11,565 nt of DNA from contig JAUWAK010000028.1 of assembly GCA_030602105.1 (NCBI GenBank), positions 1-11,565 on the forward strand, given 5' to 3'. Source of the stretch: Candidatus Aerophobota bacterium (GTDB lineage Bacteria > Aerophobota > Aerophobia > Aerophobales > AE-B3A). Position 1 is the first letter of the stretch. Every line of letters starts with the position of its first letter. Shown piece after piece: positions 1-6,760 of this stretch. A program made the translations under genes and the position numbers. The notes beneath the pieces are model-generated. The model searched no databases. It was not told where the DNA came from and saw nothing but the letters and a program-made list of their open reading frames with translations.

Positions 1-28
1 CATGGTGGATAGCCGCCCCATCCCCAAC

Positions 29-57
29 TTGACTTCACTTGTAAGAGCTGTTATCAT
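29..57 (+). promoter_or_regulatory. Candidate sigma70-type promoter for trkA-trkH
   Basis: A -35 box TTGACT (29-34) and a -10 box TATCAT (52-57) are separated by exactly 17 nt. Each box matches five of the six consensus bases. Transcription would begin near position 64-65, giving a 5' leader of about 150 nt before the trkA ATG at 219. This is a pattern match, not a mapped start. The short open frame across the same bases (2-103) has no recognisable protein content, which supports a regulatory reading. Confidence 0.55.
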
Positions 58-64
58 CCAGACC

Positions 65-218
65 GTGTTAATAGAACGAATGAATCCCGAACCTTGGTGC
101 TGACTGTGGAAACAAGAAGAATCGCCCAAGCTTCTGGGCAAGCCTCAGGGCTCGCCGGGATACCCGAGACGTCTGTTCAGAGCAGACAAGATATTTGAAG
201 AAGGGAAGTGATTCACAC
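65..218 (+). promoter_or_regulatory. Long trkA 5' leader with several hairpins
   Basis: The predicted leader contains three small stem-loops. GCCCA/TGGGC (124-128 with 135-139) closes a 6-nt loop. CGGG/CCCG (156-159 with 163-166) closes a 3-nt loop. GTCTG/CAGAC (171-175 with 183-187) closes a 7-nt loop. None is followed by a T run, so an intrinsic terminator is not evident. The ribosome site AAGGGAAG (201-208) follows about 11 nt before the ATG. Potassium-transporter genes are often controlled by c-di-AMP riboswitches, but I could not match that consensus here. The leader length and hairpins are what I see; a regulatory role is inference. Confidence 0.35.
128..186 (+). repeat. Noncoding element, copy 1 (related to 3233-3292)
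   Basis: This stretch shares ordered identical blocks with the sequence after tRNA-Leu. AAG-x-T-x-CT starts at 128 and CAAGCCTCA lies at 139-147. CCCGAGACG lies at 163-171 and GAGCAGA at 180-186. The same blocks start at 3233, 3245, 3270 and 3286. From the CAAGCCTCA block to the GAGCAGA block is 41 nt in both copies. The sequence between the blocks has diverged, which fits an old duplication or a conserved RNA element. I do not recognise the family. Confidence 0.4.
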
Positions 219-1544
219 ATGAAAGTAGCAGTGGTAGGAGCAGGGGAAACAGGATTCCATATTGCTCAGAGCCTATCCAATGAGGGACACAGTGTAGTAG
301 TCATTGACACTCAGGAAGAGACTCTTGAGCACGTGAGAAATTCCTTGGACGTCCTGGCAATTCTAGGGGATGGGTCCAGCCATAGGATCCTGGAGGAAGC
401 GGGAGTTAAAGGGTCAGATTTTTTCGCCGCTGTTACCAACAATGACCGCGTTAACATCATAGCGGCCCTCTTAGCCAAAACGTACCAGGTTCCAAGAGCA
501 GTGGTGCGAATTAGTGATCCTCAACAGCTAGACAATCCGGTCCTGCTGAAAGAGACGGGATTATACGCCGTATATCCTGAAAAAGTGGTAGCTGACAAGA
601 TCGCTCAGTTGATCGAGGTGCCTTTCGCCTCTCTCTCAGAAATATTTGCCGAGGGAAGAGTTCAGATGCTCAAATTGGAGGTAAAGAAGGGAGCGGCCCT
701 CGAAGGAAAGAGATTAAGTGAACTGCAGAGGCTATCCTCCTGGATTCTGGTTGCTCTTTCAAGAGGAGGAGAACTCACCATTCCCCGGGGAGATACCCTG
801 ATTCAGGCAGGGGATTACGTCATCGGCTTGGGAATAAAAGAAGCTCTCAAAGAATTAGAAGAATTGGTGGGACCTTCGGAGCCGAGAACTAAAAGAGTAG
901 TCATTCTGGGAGGAGGAAAAATAGGGTATTATCTTCTGAAAGAACTCTCTGGTCGAGGGATTTCCCTTCGCCTTATCGAAACTTCGCCACAAAGATCCCT
1001 GGAGTTGGCACAGGAGTTGTCTAACGTGCTGGTATTTAAGGGCGATGGTACCAGCGGAGAAGTTCTCAGGGAAGCGGGGATCGAGGATGCTGACTATTTT
1101 GTCGCCCTAACCCGCGATGATGAGATCAACATACTGGCTTCCCTTTGCGCTAAGAATTTGGGCTGCAAGAAAGTCGTCATTCTCTCAAGAAAAATGGATT
1201 ACACTCCAATAGTACAGAGAGTGGGGATCGACGTGGCTATCAGTCCCCCGCTCGCAGCCGCCAGTGAAATAATGCGCCATATTCGAGCAGAAAGAGTACT
1301 GTCTCTATCCCTTCTAGAGGGAGGTAAAGGAGAAATTCTGGAAGTTATGGTCAAGGAGACCTCCCGCATTGCCGGAAAACCCCTTCGAGATACCCCCTTT
1401 CCTGAGGGGGCTCTGATAGCAGCCGTCGTCAGGGACCGTAAGATCATCATTCCTCGGGGAGACACCATCGTTGCTCCCAATGACCGAGTAATCGTTTTCA
1501 TGTTACCAGAGGCAACGAAAAAAGTAGAAAGGCTCTTCGGCTAG
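219..1544 (+). CDS. trkA: Trk potassium uptake system, NAD-binding regulatory subunit TrkA
   Basis: TrkA is the cytoplasmic gating subunit of the Trk potassium-uptake system; it binds nucleotide ligands and controls the TrkH channel. The 441-residue protein has the full duplicated architecture of the family, close in length to E. coli TrkA. A first Rossmann/RCK-N domain begins at the N-terminus with VGAGETG, followed by a TrkA-C domain at about 140-220. A second Rossmann domain begins near 226 with LGGGKIG, and a second TrkA-C domain spans about 360-435, ending with the typical IPRGDTIVAPND pattern. A TTG at 195 extends the frame by eight residues. I prefer ATG 219 because the family normally begins just before the first glycine motif and AAGGGAAG lies upstream. 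trkH follows after 14 nt, so the two are surely co-transcribed. No key residue appears missing. Confidence 0.95.
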   Translation: MKVAVVGAGETGFHIAQSLSNEGHSVVVIDTQEETLEHVRNSLDVLAILGDGSSHRILEEAGVKGSDFFAAVTNNDRVNIIAALLAKTYQVPRAVVRISDPQQLDNPVLLKETGLYAVYPEKVVADKIAQLIEVPFASLSEIFAEGRVQMLKLEVKKGAALEGKRLSELQRLSSWILVALSRGGELTIPRGDTLIQAGDYVIGLGIKEALKELEELVGPSEPRTKRVVILGGGKIGYYLLKELSGRGISLRLIETSPQRSLELAQELSNVLVFKGDGTSGEVLREAGIEDADYFVALTRDDEINILASLCAKNLGCKKVVILSRKMDYTPIVQRVGIDVAISPPLAAASEIMRHIRAERVLSLSLLEGGKGEILEVMVKETSRIAGKPLRDTPFPEGALIAAVVRDRKIIIPRGDTIVAPNDRVIVFMLPEATKKVERLFG

Positions 1545-1558
1545 ATTAACCTCCCAAG

Positions 1559-3007
1559 ATGAATCCCAAGGTAGTTTTCTATTCGGTGGGAAAACTGACA
1601 AAGTTCCTGGGTGCCTTGATGGGTATACCCTGCGTTCTATCTCTGGTTTACAGAGAGCCGGATTTTTTTCCACTTGCTATCGCGGCAACCGTAACGCTCC
1701 TCAGCGGATATTTAATAGAAAGGCTTTGTTCTCGAGCCAAAGATGAGGAGATTAGGCACAGAGAAGCATTTGCCATTGTAAGCTTGGGGTGGGCAATAGT
1801 GGCGCTCTTCGGGTCCATCCCCTTTCTCTTAGCAGGAACTTTCTCCAGCTTCATCGATGCTTACTTCGAAAGTATGTCCGGGTTTACCACTACCGGAGCG
1901 ACGGTTCTTACCAATATTGAGTCTCAACCCCACGGTATTCTTTTCTGGAGGAGCTTTACTCAATGGCTGGGAGGAATGGGTATCATTGTCCTGGGCATAG
2001 CTGTCCTTCCCAAGCTTACCGTGGGAGGAATGCAACTTCTGGCAGCAGAATCTCCCGGACCTTCACCGGAAAGACTAAAGCCTCGCATCGCGGAAACAGC
2101 GAAAATCATGTGGGGAATTTACCTTCTTTTCTCCTTTAGCGAGGTTGTTCTCCTAAAACTCGTTGGACTATCCCTCTTTGATTCTGTCATCCACATGTTC
2201 AGTACCATGCCTACGGGAGGATTCTCCTCTCACACTTCGAATATCGGTTTTTTTGACCAGGCTAAGGTAGAAACCATTATCACCTGCTTTATGTTTTTGG
2301 CCGGAGGTAACTTTGCTCTGTACTATTATTTCCTCAAAGGAAACCCAAGGAGACTATTTAGAGACAGCGAATTTAGATTCTATGGTTTTGTGGTGATTGC
2401 TGCTATCATTCTGGTAACTCTCAATCTGTGGGGTGGGACCTATAAATCTGTATGGTCCTCTTTTAGGTACGCGGCCTTTCAAGTGGTTTCCATAAATACT
2501 ACCACGGGATTTACTACCCAGGATTTTGACCTCTGGCCGCCTCTGTCCCGGGGCATCCTTCTTCTCCTCATGTTCATAGGGGGCTGTGCTGGGTCCACGG
2601 GAGGAGCTATGAAGAACGTAAGAATACTCATCCTCCTAAAAAAGGGTTACCAGGAACTGGTGCGTCTTGTACGCCCCAGGGCGGTTATCCCGGTAAAACT
2701 GGGAGATAGGCCCGTAGAAGAAGCAGTAATCGCTGGGATCACAGGATTTTTCATCCTGTACATTCTTCTCTTTCTCGTCTCCTCCCTCATCCTTATGAAA
2801 CTAGGAGTTGATATGATAAGTTCGGTGGCGGCTACGGCAGCTACCATCGGAAATGTTGGACCGGGTCTTGGATTAGTAGGGGCCTCCAGAAACTATGCCT
2901 TCCTCCCCCCGGTAGCAAAGGGAATTCTCAGTCTCAACATGCTCCTGGGCCGTCTGGAGATCTATACGGTGCTGGTCCTTTTGCTCCCCGCCACCTGGAG
3001 GAAGTGA
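1559..3007 (+). CDS. trkH: Trk potassium uptake system, channel subunit TrkH
   Basis: TrkH is the inner-membrane potassium-translocating subunit and works with the TrkA ring encoded just upstream. The 482-residue protein is almost entirely hydrophobic segments and matches the family length. All four pore-loop signatures are visible: TTTGATVL (110-117), STMPTGGFS (215-223), NTTTGFTT (313-320) and TIGNVGPGLG (429-438). Each carries the filter glycine that defines the SKT superfamily. The C-terminus keeps the NMLLGRLEIYTVL pattern common to TrkH. The ATG at 1559 fits the usual N-terminus, but no Shine-Dalgarno sequence precedes it. The upstream bases instead read ACCTCCC, so translation may depend on coupling to trkA, whose stop lies 14 nt away. 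KtrB is an alternative family name, but the length and the paired double-RCK TrkA favour TrkH. Confidence 0.95.
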   Translation: MNPKVVFYSVGKLTKFLGALMGIPCVLSLVYREPDFFPLAIAATVTLLSGYLIERLCSRAKDEEIRHREAFAIVSLGWAIVALFGSIPFLLAGTFSSFIDAYFESMSGFTTTGATVLTNIESQPHGILFWRSFTQWLGGMGIIVLGIAVLPKLTVGGMQLLAAESPGPSPERLKPRIAETAKIMWGIYLLFSFSEVVLLKLVGLSLFDSVIHMFSTMPTGGFSSHTSNIGFFDQAKVETIITCFMFLAGGNFALYYYFLKGNPRRLFRDSEFRFYGFVVIAAIILVTLNLWGGTYKSVWSSFRYAAFQVVSINTTTGFTTQDFDLWPPLSRGILLLLMFIGGCAGSTGGAMKNVRILILLKKGYQELVRLVRPRAVIPVKLGDRPVEEAVIAGITGFFILYILLFLVSSLILMKLGVDMISSVAATAATIGNVGPGLGLVGASRNYAFLPPVAKGILSLNMLLGRLEIYTVLVLLLPATWRK

Positions 3008-3014
3008 GACCTGC

Positions 3015-3042
3015 TTGACCTGAGATATGCAAGTGCTACTAT
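3015..3042 (+). promoter_or_regulatory. Possible promoter upstream of tRNA-Leu
   Basis: TTGACC (3015-3020) and TACTAT (3037-3042) are 16 nt apart, matching five and four consensus bases. Transcription would start about 80 nt before the tRNA gene. It could serve tRNA-Leu, which is not tightly joined to trkH (123 nt gap). The match is weak and could be chance. Confidence 0.3.
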
Positions 3043-3130
3043 GGAAAGACTGTGGATCTCAAGGAGAACTCAAGACCTGCCAATGTGAAGCATCTCTCTT
3101 TGAATCCCTTGGAAACCACCTAGGCAATGA

Positions 3131-3218
3131 GCCGGGATGGCGGAAGTGGTAGACGCGCATGGTTGAGGGCCATGTGGACATAAAGTTCATGGGGGTTCAA
3201 ATCCCCCTCCCGGCACCA
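3131..3218 (+). tRNA. tRNA-Leu, anticodon GAG
   Basis: A complete class II tRNA folds here. The acceptor stem is GCCGGGA (3131-3137) with TCCCGGC (3208-3214), followed by discriminator A and an encoded CCA (3216-3218). The anticodon stem CATGG/CCATG encloses the loop TTGAGGG, placing GAG at 3165-3167; it reads leucine codons CUC and CUU. The variable arm GGAC/GTTC is long, as in leucine tRNAs. The T arm is a GGGGG/CCCCC stem around TTCAAAT. The gene stands between trkH and hisC, all on one strand. Confidence 0.97.
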
Positions 3219-3232
3219 TCCTCCCACACTTT

Positions 3233-3292
3233 AAGTTCCTAAAACAAGCCTCAAGAGTTTCAAGTCTTTCCCGAGACGAGAAGACGAGCAGA
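3233..3292 (+). repeat. Noncoding element, copy 2 (related to 128-186)
   Basis: This is the second copy of the element in the trkA leader, with CAAGCCTCA at 3245-3253, CCCGAGACG at 3270-3278 and GAGCAGA at 3286-3292. It begins 15 nt after the tRNA-Leu CCA, so it may lie in the tRNA trailer. A small hairpin GTCT/AGAC (3264-3267 with 3274-3277) is possible. The rest of 3219-3403 holds a weak CGGG/CCCG hairpin (3322-3336) and a candidate hisC promoter; I see no gene in it. Confidence 0.4.
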
Positions 3293-3344
3293 AGGAATCA
3301 GAAGCTTCCATGTAGCGACGACGGGGAACAGTCCCGAGGTATTC

Positions 3345-3373
3345 TTGACAGGCAGATTAGGATATTGTAAGTT
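3345..3373 (+). promoter_or_regulatory. Candidate hisC operon promoter
   Basis: A perfect -35 box TTGACA (3345-3350) is followed after 17 nt by TAAGTT (3368-3373), a poor -10 matching three of six bases. The start would fall near 3380, leaving a short leader that includes the AAAGAGG ribosome site (3391-3397). It is the only reasonable promoter I see for the hisC-cmk-plsC-ispH-rpsA-plsY run. Confidence 0.35.
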
Positions 3374-3403
3374 ATCAACCTACTCCAGACAAAGAGGATA
3401 GCT

Positions 3404-4510
3404 TTGAAAGAGTGCATCTTCTCCAAGGTGGCCGGATCTCAAATTATGAGCATCAAACCGTATAAGCCGGGCAGGTCTTTAGAGGAAGTCAAGAGGGAAT
3501 TTGGGTTGAAAAGAATCATTAAGCTTGCCTCCAATGAGAATCCTCTCGGTCCATCGGCCAAGGCGATTCAAGCTATCAGGGACTGTACCTCCCAGATTTA
3601 CTTTTATCCTGACGGAGCCGGGCAAAAGCTGAGAGGAGCCCTATCTCGAAAACTATCAATGGACTGCGAAAACATAATTTTGGGCAACGGTTCCGATGAA
3701 ATTCTCTCCATAATTGCCCGAGTTCTCCTCCATCAGGGGGACGAGGCAATAATGGCCACTCCTTCGTTCTTAATGTATGAGATAGGCGCAAATCTCAGTC
3801 AGGCCAAAATCGTGTCCGTCCCGCTAAATAACTTCAGGATTGATTTGGACAAGATGCTTGGTGCCGTCACGCCAAAGACACGGGTAGTCTTCGTAGCCAA
3901 TCCCAACAATCCTACAGGAACCATAGTAAAAAACGAGGAAGTAGAGACATTCGTAGGTCAGCTCCCTGAGGGCATACTAGCCGTTTTTGACGAAGCCTAT
4001 TATGAATATGTGGAGGCAGAGGACTTTCCGCAAACCCTGGATTTAATCAGAAACCGTCCAAATATCATCGTTCTTCGCACTTTCTCAAAAATCTATGGTC
4101 TGGCAGGTCTTCGAATTGGCTATGGAGTTGCTGCAAGGGAAATCGTTGATATACTTAACAGAGCGCGCTCGCCCTTCAATGTCAATTTTCTTGCTCAGGT
4201 AGCCGCTCTAGCCAGTCTTACCGATGAAGAGCAGGTGCGAAGAAGCAGACAACTAGTAAGGGAAGAAAAGAGGTTTTTCTACTCGCATCTCAGGAGACTG
4301 GGACTTTTCTTTGTTCCCACGGAGGCTAATTTCATCCTCATTGAGGTAGGAAAGAAAGCAAAGCAGGTTGAACATAGACTTCTCGAGAAAGGAGTAATCG
4401 TCAGGGGAATGCAGGCTTACGACCTGCCGGAGTTTATGAGGGTGACTATTGGGACAAGGGAACAAAATGAAGAGTTTATGCGGGAACTCGAAACAACTCT
4501 CTCTTCTTAG
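3404..4510 (+). CDS. hisC: Histidinol-phosphate / aromatic aminotransferase (HisC type)
   Basis: This is a PLP-dependent class I/II aminotransferase of the HisC family (368 residues). HisC converts imidazole-acetol phosphate to histidinol phosphate with glutamate as donor. Relatives in aromatic gene clusters also transaminate phenylpyruvate or hydroxyphenylpyruvate. Visible signatures are the substrate-loop motif ASNENPLGPS (42-51), LGNGSDEIL, ANPNNPTG (165-172), DEAYYEY with the PLP-ring Asp196, and FSKIYGLAGLRIGY carrying Schiff-base Lys229 and phosphate-binding Arg237. MRVTIGT near the C-terminus supplies the carboxylate-binding Arg. I chose TTG 3404 because AAAGAGG sits 6 nt before it. 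An internal ATG at 3446 has a worse-spaced ribosome site but is also possible. No other his gene is nearby and cmk follows directly, so an aromatic amino-acid role is as likely as a histidine one. Confidence 0.88.
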   Translation: MKECIFSKVAGSQIMSIKPYKPGRSLEEVKREFGLKRIIKLASNENPLGPSAKAIQAIRDCTSQIYFYPDGAGQKLRGALSRKLSMDCENIILGNGSDEILSIIARVLLHQGDEAIMATPSFLMYEIGANLSQAKIVSVPLNNFRIDLDKMLGAVTPKTRVVFVANPNNPTGTIVKNEEVETFVGQLPEGILAVFDEAYYEYVEAEDFPQTLDLIRNRPNIIVLRTFSKIYGLAGLRIGYGVAAREIVDILNRARSPFNVNFLAQVAALASLTDEEQVRRSRQLVREEKRFFYSHLRRLGLFFVPTEANFILIEVGKKAKQVEHRLLEKGVIVRGMQAYDLPEFMRVTIGTREQNEEFMRELETTLSS

Positions 4511-5189
4511 TCGAAAACGTGTAGTCATTACTATCGACGGACCCGCCGCTTCGGGGAAGAGCACCGCAGCCCGTCTTCTAGCAAAAAAACTGGGGTATCT
4601 TTACCTTGATACCGGGACTATGTACAGGGCCTTGACATGGAAGGCTTTAAGAGATAAAGTAGACATCAAAAATCCCAAAGCCCTATCAGATCTAGCAAGA
4701 AACACCCGAATTTTCCTAAAACCTGAATCAGATTTGAACATTCGGATCTACCTGGATGGTAAGGACGTAACCTCATCTATTCGCTCCCCTGAGGTGAATA
4801 ACTATGTCTCTCTGGTTTCAGCCGCAGGAGGACTAAGGGAAGTAATGGTGGCTCAGCAAAGAGAAATTGCCAACCGGGGAAGCCTAATTGCTGAAGGTAG
4901 AGATATGGGGACGGTCGTCTTTCCCGAAGCAGATGTCAAGATCTTCCTCGAGGCTTCGTTCCAGGAAAGAGCAAAAAGAAGATGGAAGGAAAACAAAGAA
5001 AAAGGCTTATCCATAACCAGGGAGGAGGTAGAGACTGAACTTGCCAATCGAGACCGCATAGATAGCCAGAGAAAAATCTCCCCTCTCAAGAGAGCCAAGG
5101 GGGCTCTCGTCATTGATAACAGTCATATGGACATACCCCAGACAGTGGAAAAAATGTGGGAGATAGTTACGAAAAAAATGAAATGTTAA
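4467..5189 (+). CDS. cmk: Cytidylate kinase
   Basis: Cmk is a cytoplasmic kinase that phosphorylates CMP and dCMP to the diphosphates using ATP, recycling cytidine nucleotides for RNA, DNA and phospholipid synthesis. The 240-residue protein has the P-loop GPAASGKST (25-33), the DTGTMYRA nucleotide-binding motif, EGRDMGTVVFP, and NRDRIDSQR with SPLKRA near the C-terminus, all diagnostic of bacterial Cmk. The ATG at 4467 follows AAGGG (4456-4460) by 6 nt, ideal spacing. An upstream in-frame TTG at 4449 is less likely. No ATG, GTG or TTG occurs between 4467 and the first beta strand VVITIDG, so the gene must begin inside hisC, overlapping it by 44 nt. The result is an N-terminal extension of about a dozen residues relative to typical Cmk. 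The overlap implies translational coupling. Confidence 0.94.
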   Translation: MKSLCGNSKQLSLLSRKRVVITIDGPAASGKSTAARLLAKKLGYLYLDTGTMYRALTWKALRDKVDIKNPKALSDLARNTRIFLKPESDLNIRIYLDGKDVTSSIRSPEVNNYVSLVSAAGGLREVMVAQQREIANRGSLIAEGRDMGTVVFPEADVKIFLEASFQERAKRRWKENKEKGLSITREEVETELANRDRIDSQRKISPLKRAKGALVIDNSHMDIPQTVEKMWEIVTKKMKC

Positions 5190-5240
5190 TGGAACTAGTG
5201 CCCTGGAGCAAGGCTATCTTGTGTTCAAAGAACAGGAAGA

Positions 5241-5876
5241 ATGAAAGAAACCCCTCTCTGGTATTATTTCTTATGGGGGCTCACCCTCATAATCTTTAAG
5301 GTATCTTTCAAGATCAAAATTAGAGGCAAAGGGAACATCCCCTCAAAAGGACCGGCAGTTGTTGCCAGTAATCATCTGAGCTATCTCGATCCCATTGTGC
5401 TAGGCCTCATTACACCAAGAAGGATGAACTTCATAGCCAAAGAGGAGCTCTTTGGGAATTCCCTCTTTCGCGCGCTCATTACTCAATTGGGAGCTTTTCC
5501 CCTGAAGCGGGAAAGGTTCGACCGAGCAGGCTACGAGAGAGCTCTGGCTATCCTGAGAGAAGGGGGCATTCTCATTCTTTTTCCGGAAGGAACGCGCGCA
5601 CAACATGGAAAACCGGGACACCTAAGACAGGGTGCTGTTAGAATAGCTCTTAGAGCGGGAGTGCCTCTGGTTCCGATAGTTATTGCAGGTACGGACAGCA
5701 TTCTGCCCAGAGGGAAAAGAACTATAAGGTTAGGGAAAATAAGAGTAGAGGTAGGAAAGCCTCTAGCAGCCGTGAAACTGGATAAGACTCAGGATTCGAG
5801 AAGAGAAACTGATGAGCTGCTTGGTTCTTTGAAAAGAGGAATGAAAAAACTGCGTGATGAGTTATGCAAGAAATAG
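5241..5876 (+). CDS. plsC: 1-acyl-sn-glycerol-3-phosphate acyltransferase
   Basis: PlsC acylates lysophosphatidic acid at the sn-2 position to make phosphatidic acid, on the inner membrane. The 211-residue protein has an N-terminal hydrophobic segment (about 6-20) and the acyltransferase motifs in order. Motif I is NHLSYLD, with the catalytic pair His45 and Asp50. Motif II is GAFPLKR (84-90). Motif III is FPEGTRA (114-120), which contacts the glycerol phosphate. Motif IV is VPIVIAG (144-150). The ATG is preceded by AGGA (5234-5237), and a small TGTTC/GAACA hairpin (5222-5234) abuts that site. It lies 51 nt after cmk. plsY, which makes its substrate, is four genes later in the same run. Confidence 0.92.
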   Translation: MKETPLWYYFLWGLTLIIFKVSFKIKIRGKGNIPSKGPAVVASNHLSYLDPIVLGLITPRRMNFIAKEELFGNSLFRALITQLGAFPLKRERFDRAGYERALAILREGGILILFPEGTRAQHGKPGHLRQGAVRIALRAGVPLVPIVIAGTDSILPRGKRTIRLGKIRVEVGKPLAAVKLDKTQDSRRETDELLGSLKRGMKKLRDELCKK

Positions 5877-5908
5877 CGATCTCTTTGTGATCTTGTTGGA
5901 GAAGATTC

Positions 5909-6745
5909 ATGGATGTTTTTCTGACAGAAGAGATTGGATTCTGTTTCGGGGTAAGAAGAGCTCTAGCATTGGTGAGCGATGAGCTTAAGAGGGGAAATCA
6001 CATCTACACCCTGGGAGATTTGATTCATAATACTGGAGTGGTAGAGAGCCTCAGGAAAAAAGGAGTTATCCCCATTTCTTCTCTCTCCCAAATAAGCAAG
6101 GGAACAGTAATTATCAGATCTCACGGGGCCAGTCCCTCCCTAATAAAGGAGGGAAGAAGGAAAGGATTGAAAATCCTCGATGCTACTTGCCCTTACGTCT
6201 TAAGGGTGCAAAACATAGCTCGATATTTTTCCATGAAATCCTATCAGGTCATAATCATTGGCCTGGCTACTCATCCTGAAGTGAAGGCAGTAATAGAGAA
6301 TGTGAACAAGAGGCGCGCTTATGTGGTTAAGAACCCCCAGGAAGCGACAAGAATACCCTTTGCCTCAAAGATAGGCGTCGTTGCGCAAACCACGGAGAGT
6401 ATTGACAACTTTGAGAAGATTGTGAAGAATTTGGTACAGAAGGGACGAGAAATCAGAATTTTTAACACTATATGCAAGGTCATTCGAGAAAGACAGGAGA
6501 ATACAAAAAGACTGGCCAAGAAGGTTGAAGCAATGATAGTGGTGGGTGGACATAATAGCTCCAATACCTACCAACTGGTTAAACTGTGTAAATTGTTGAA
6601 GGTCAAGACTTACTTTGTAGAAACTAGAAAAGATCTACAAATTCGCGAGCTGAAGCATCTTAAGAAAGTGGGCCTGGTTGGAGGAACTTCCACTCCTATG
6701 AGGGCTCTTGAGGAGATAAGAGATTTCCTTCTATCCATAAACTAA
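5909..6745 (+). CDS. ispH: 4-hydroxy-3-methylbut-2-enyl diphosphate reductase (IspH/LytB)
   Basis: IspH performs the last step of the MEP pathway, reducing HMBPP to IPP and DMAPP with an iron-sulfur cluster. The 278-residue protein keeps the three cluster cysteines: Cys12 in GFCFGVRRA, Cys94 in DATCPYV and Cys189 in NTICKVIRERQ. The active-site histidines are His40 (LIHNTG), His72 (RSHGAS) and His122 in THPEV, with the proton-relay Glu124. The substrate loop GGHNSSNT (213-220) and the terminal STP serine near 261 are also present. The ATG follows GGAGAAG (5898-5904). The gene stands 32 nt after plsC and 15 nt before rpsA; in some Clostridia ispH and rpsA are fused, here they are separate. Oxygen sensitivity of the enzyme is a family property. 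Confidence 0.96.
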   Translation: MDVFLTEEIGFCFGVRRALALVSDELKRGNHIYTLGDLIHNTGVVESLRKKGVIPISSLSQISKGTVIIRSHGASPSLIKEGRRKGLKILDATCPYVLRVQNIARYFSMKSYQVIIIGLATHPEVKAVIENVNKRRAYVVKNPQEATRIPFASKIGVVAQTTESIDNFEKIVKNLVQKGREIRIFNTICKVIRERQENTKRLAKKVEAMIVVGGHNSSNTYQLVKLCKLLKVKTYFVETRKDLQIRELKHLKKVGLVGGTSTPMRALEEIRDFLLSIN

Positions 6746-6760
6746 AGCGAGGTCCAAGAG

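Noticed and set aside
2..103. Open frame at the window start that might be the tail of an upstream gene
   Set aside because: Its 33 residues match nothing I recognise and the frame is overlapped by a good promoter (29-57).
65..190. c-di-AMP (ydaO) riboswitch or 6S RNA in the trkA leader
   Set aside because: A few words such as TGAATCC and GCTGAC resemble parts of the ydaO consensus, but not in the right order or spacing. No 6S-like closing stem could be drawn.
3008..3056. GACTGTGGA and CTTGAC shared between 1-113 and 3008-3056
   Set aside because: The shared words are not in the same order, so they may be chance, unlike the collinear blocks at 139-186 and 3245-3292.
4253..4564. Minus-strand open frames (here and under most genes)
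   Set aside because: They are shadows of strongly supported + strand genes, with no recognisable motifs or ribosome sites.
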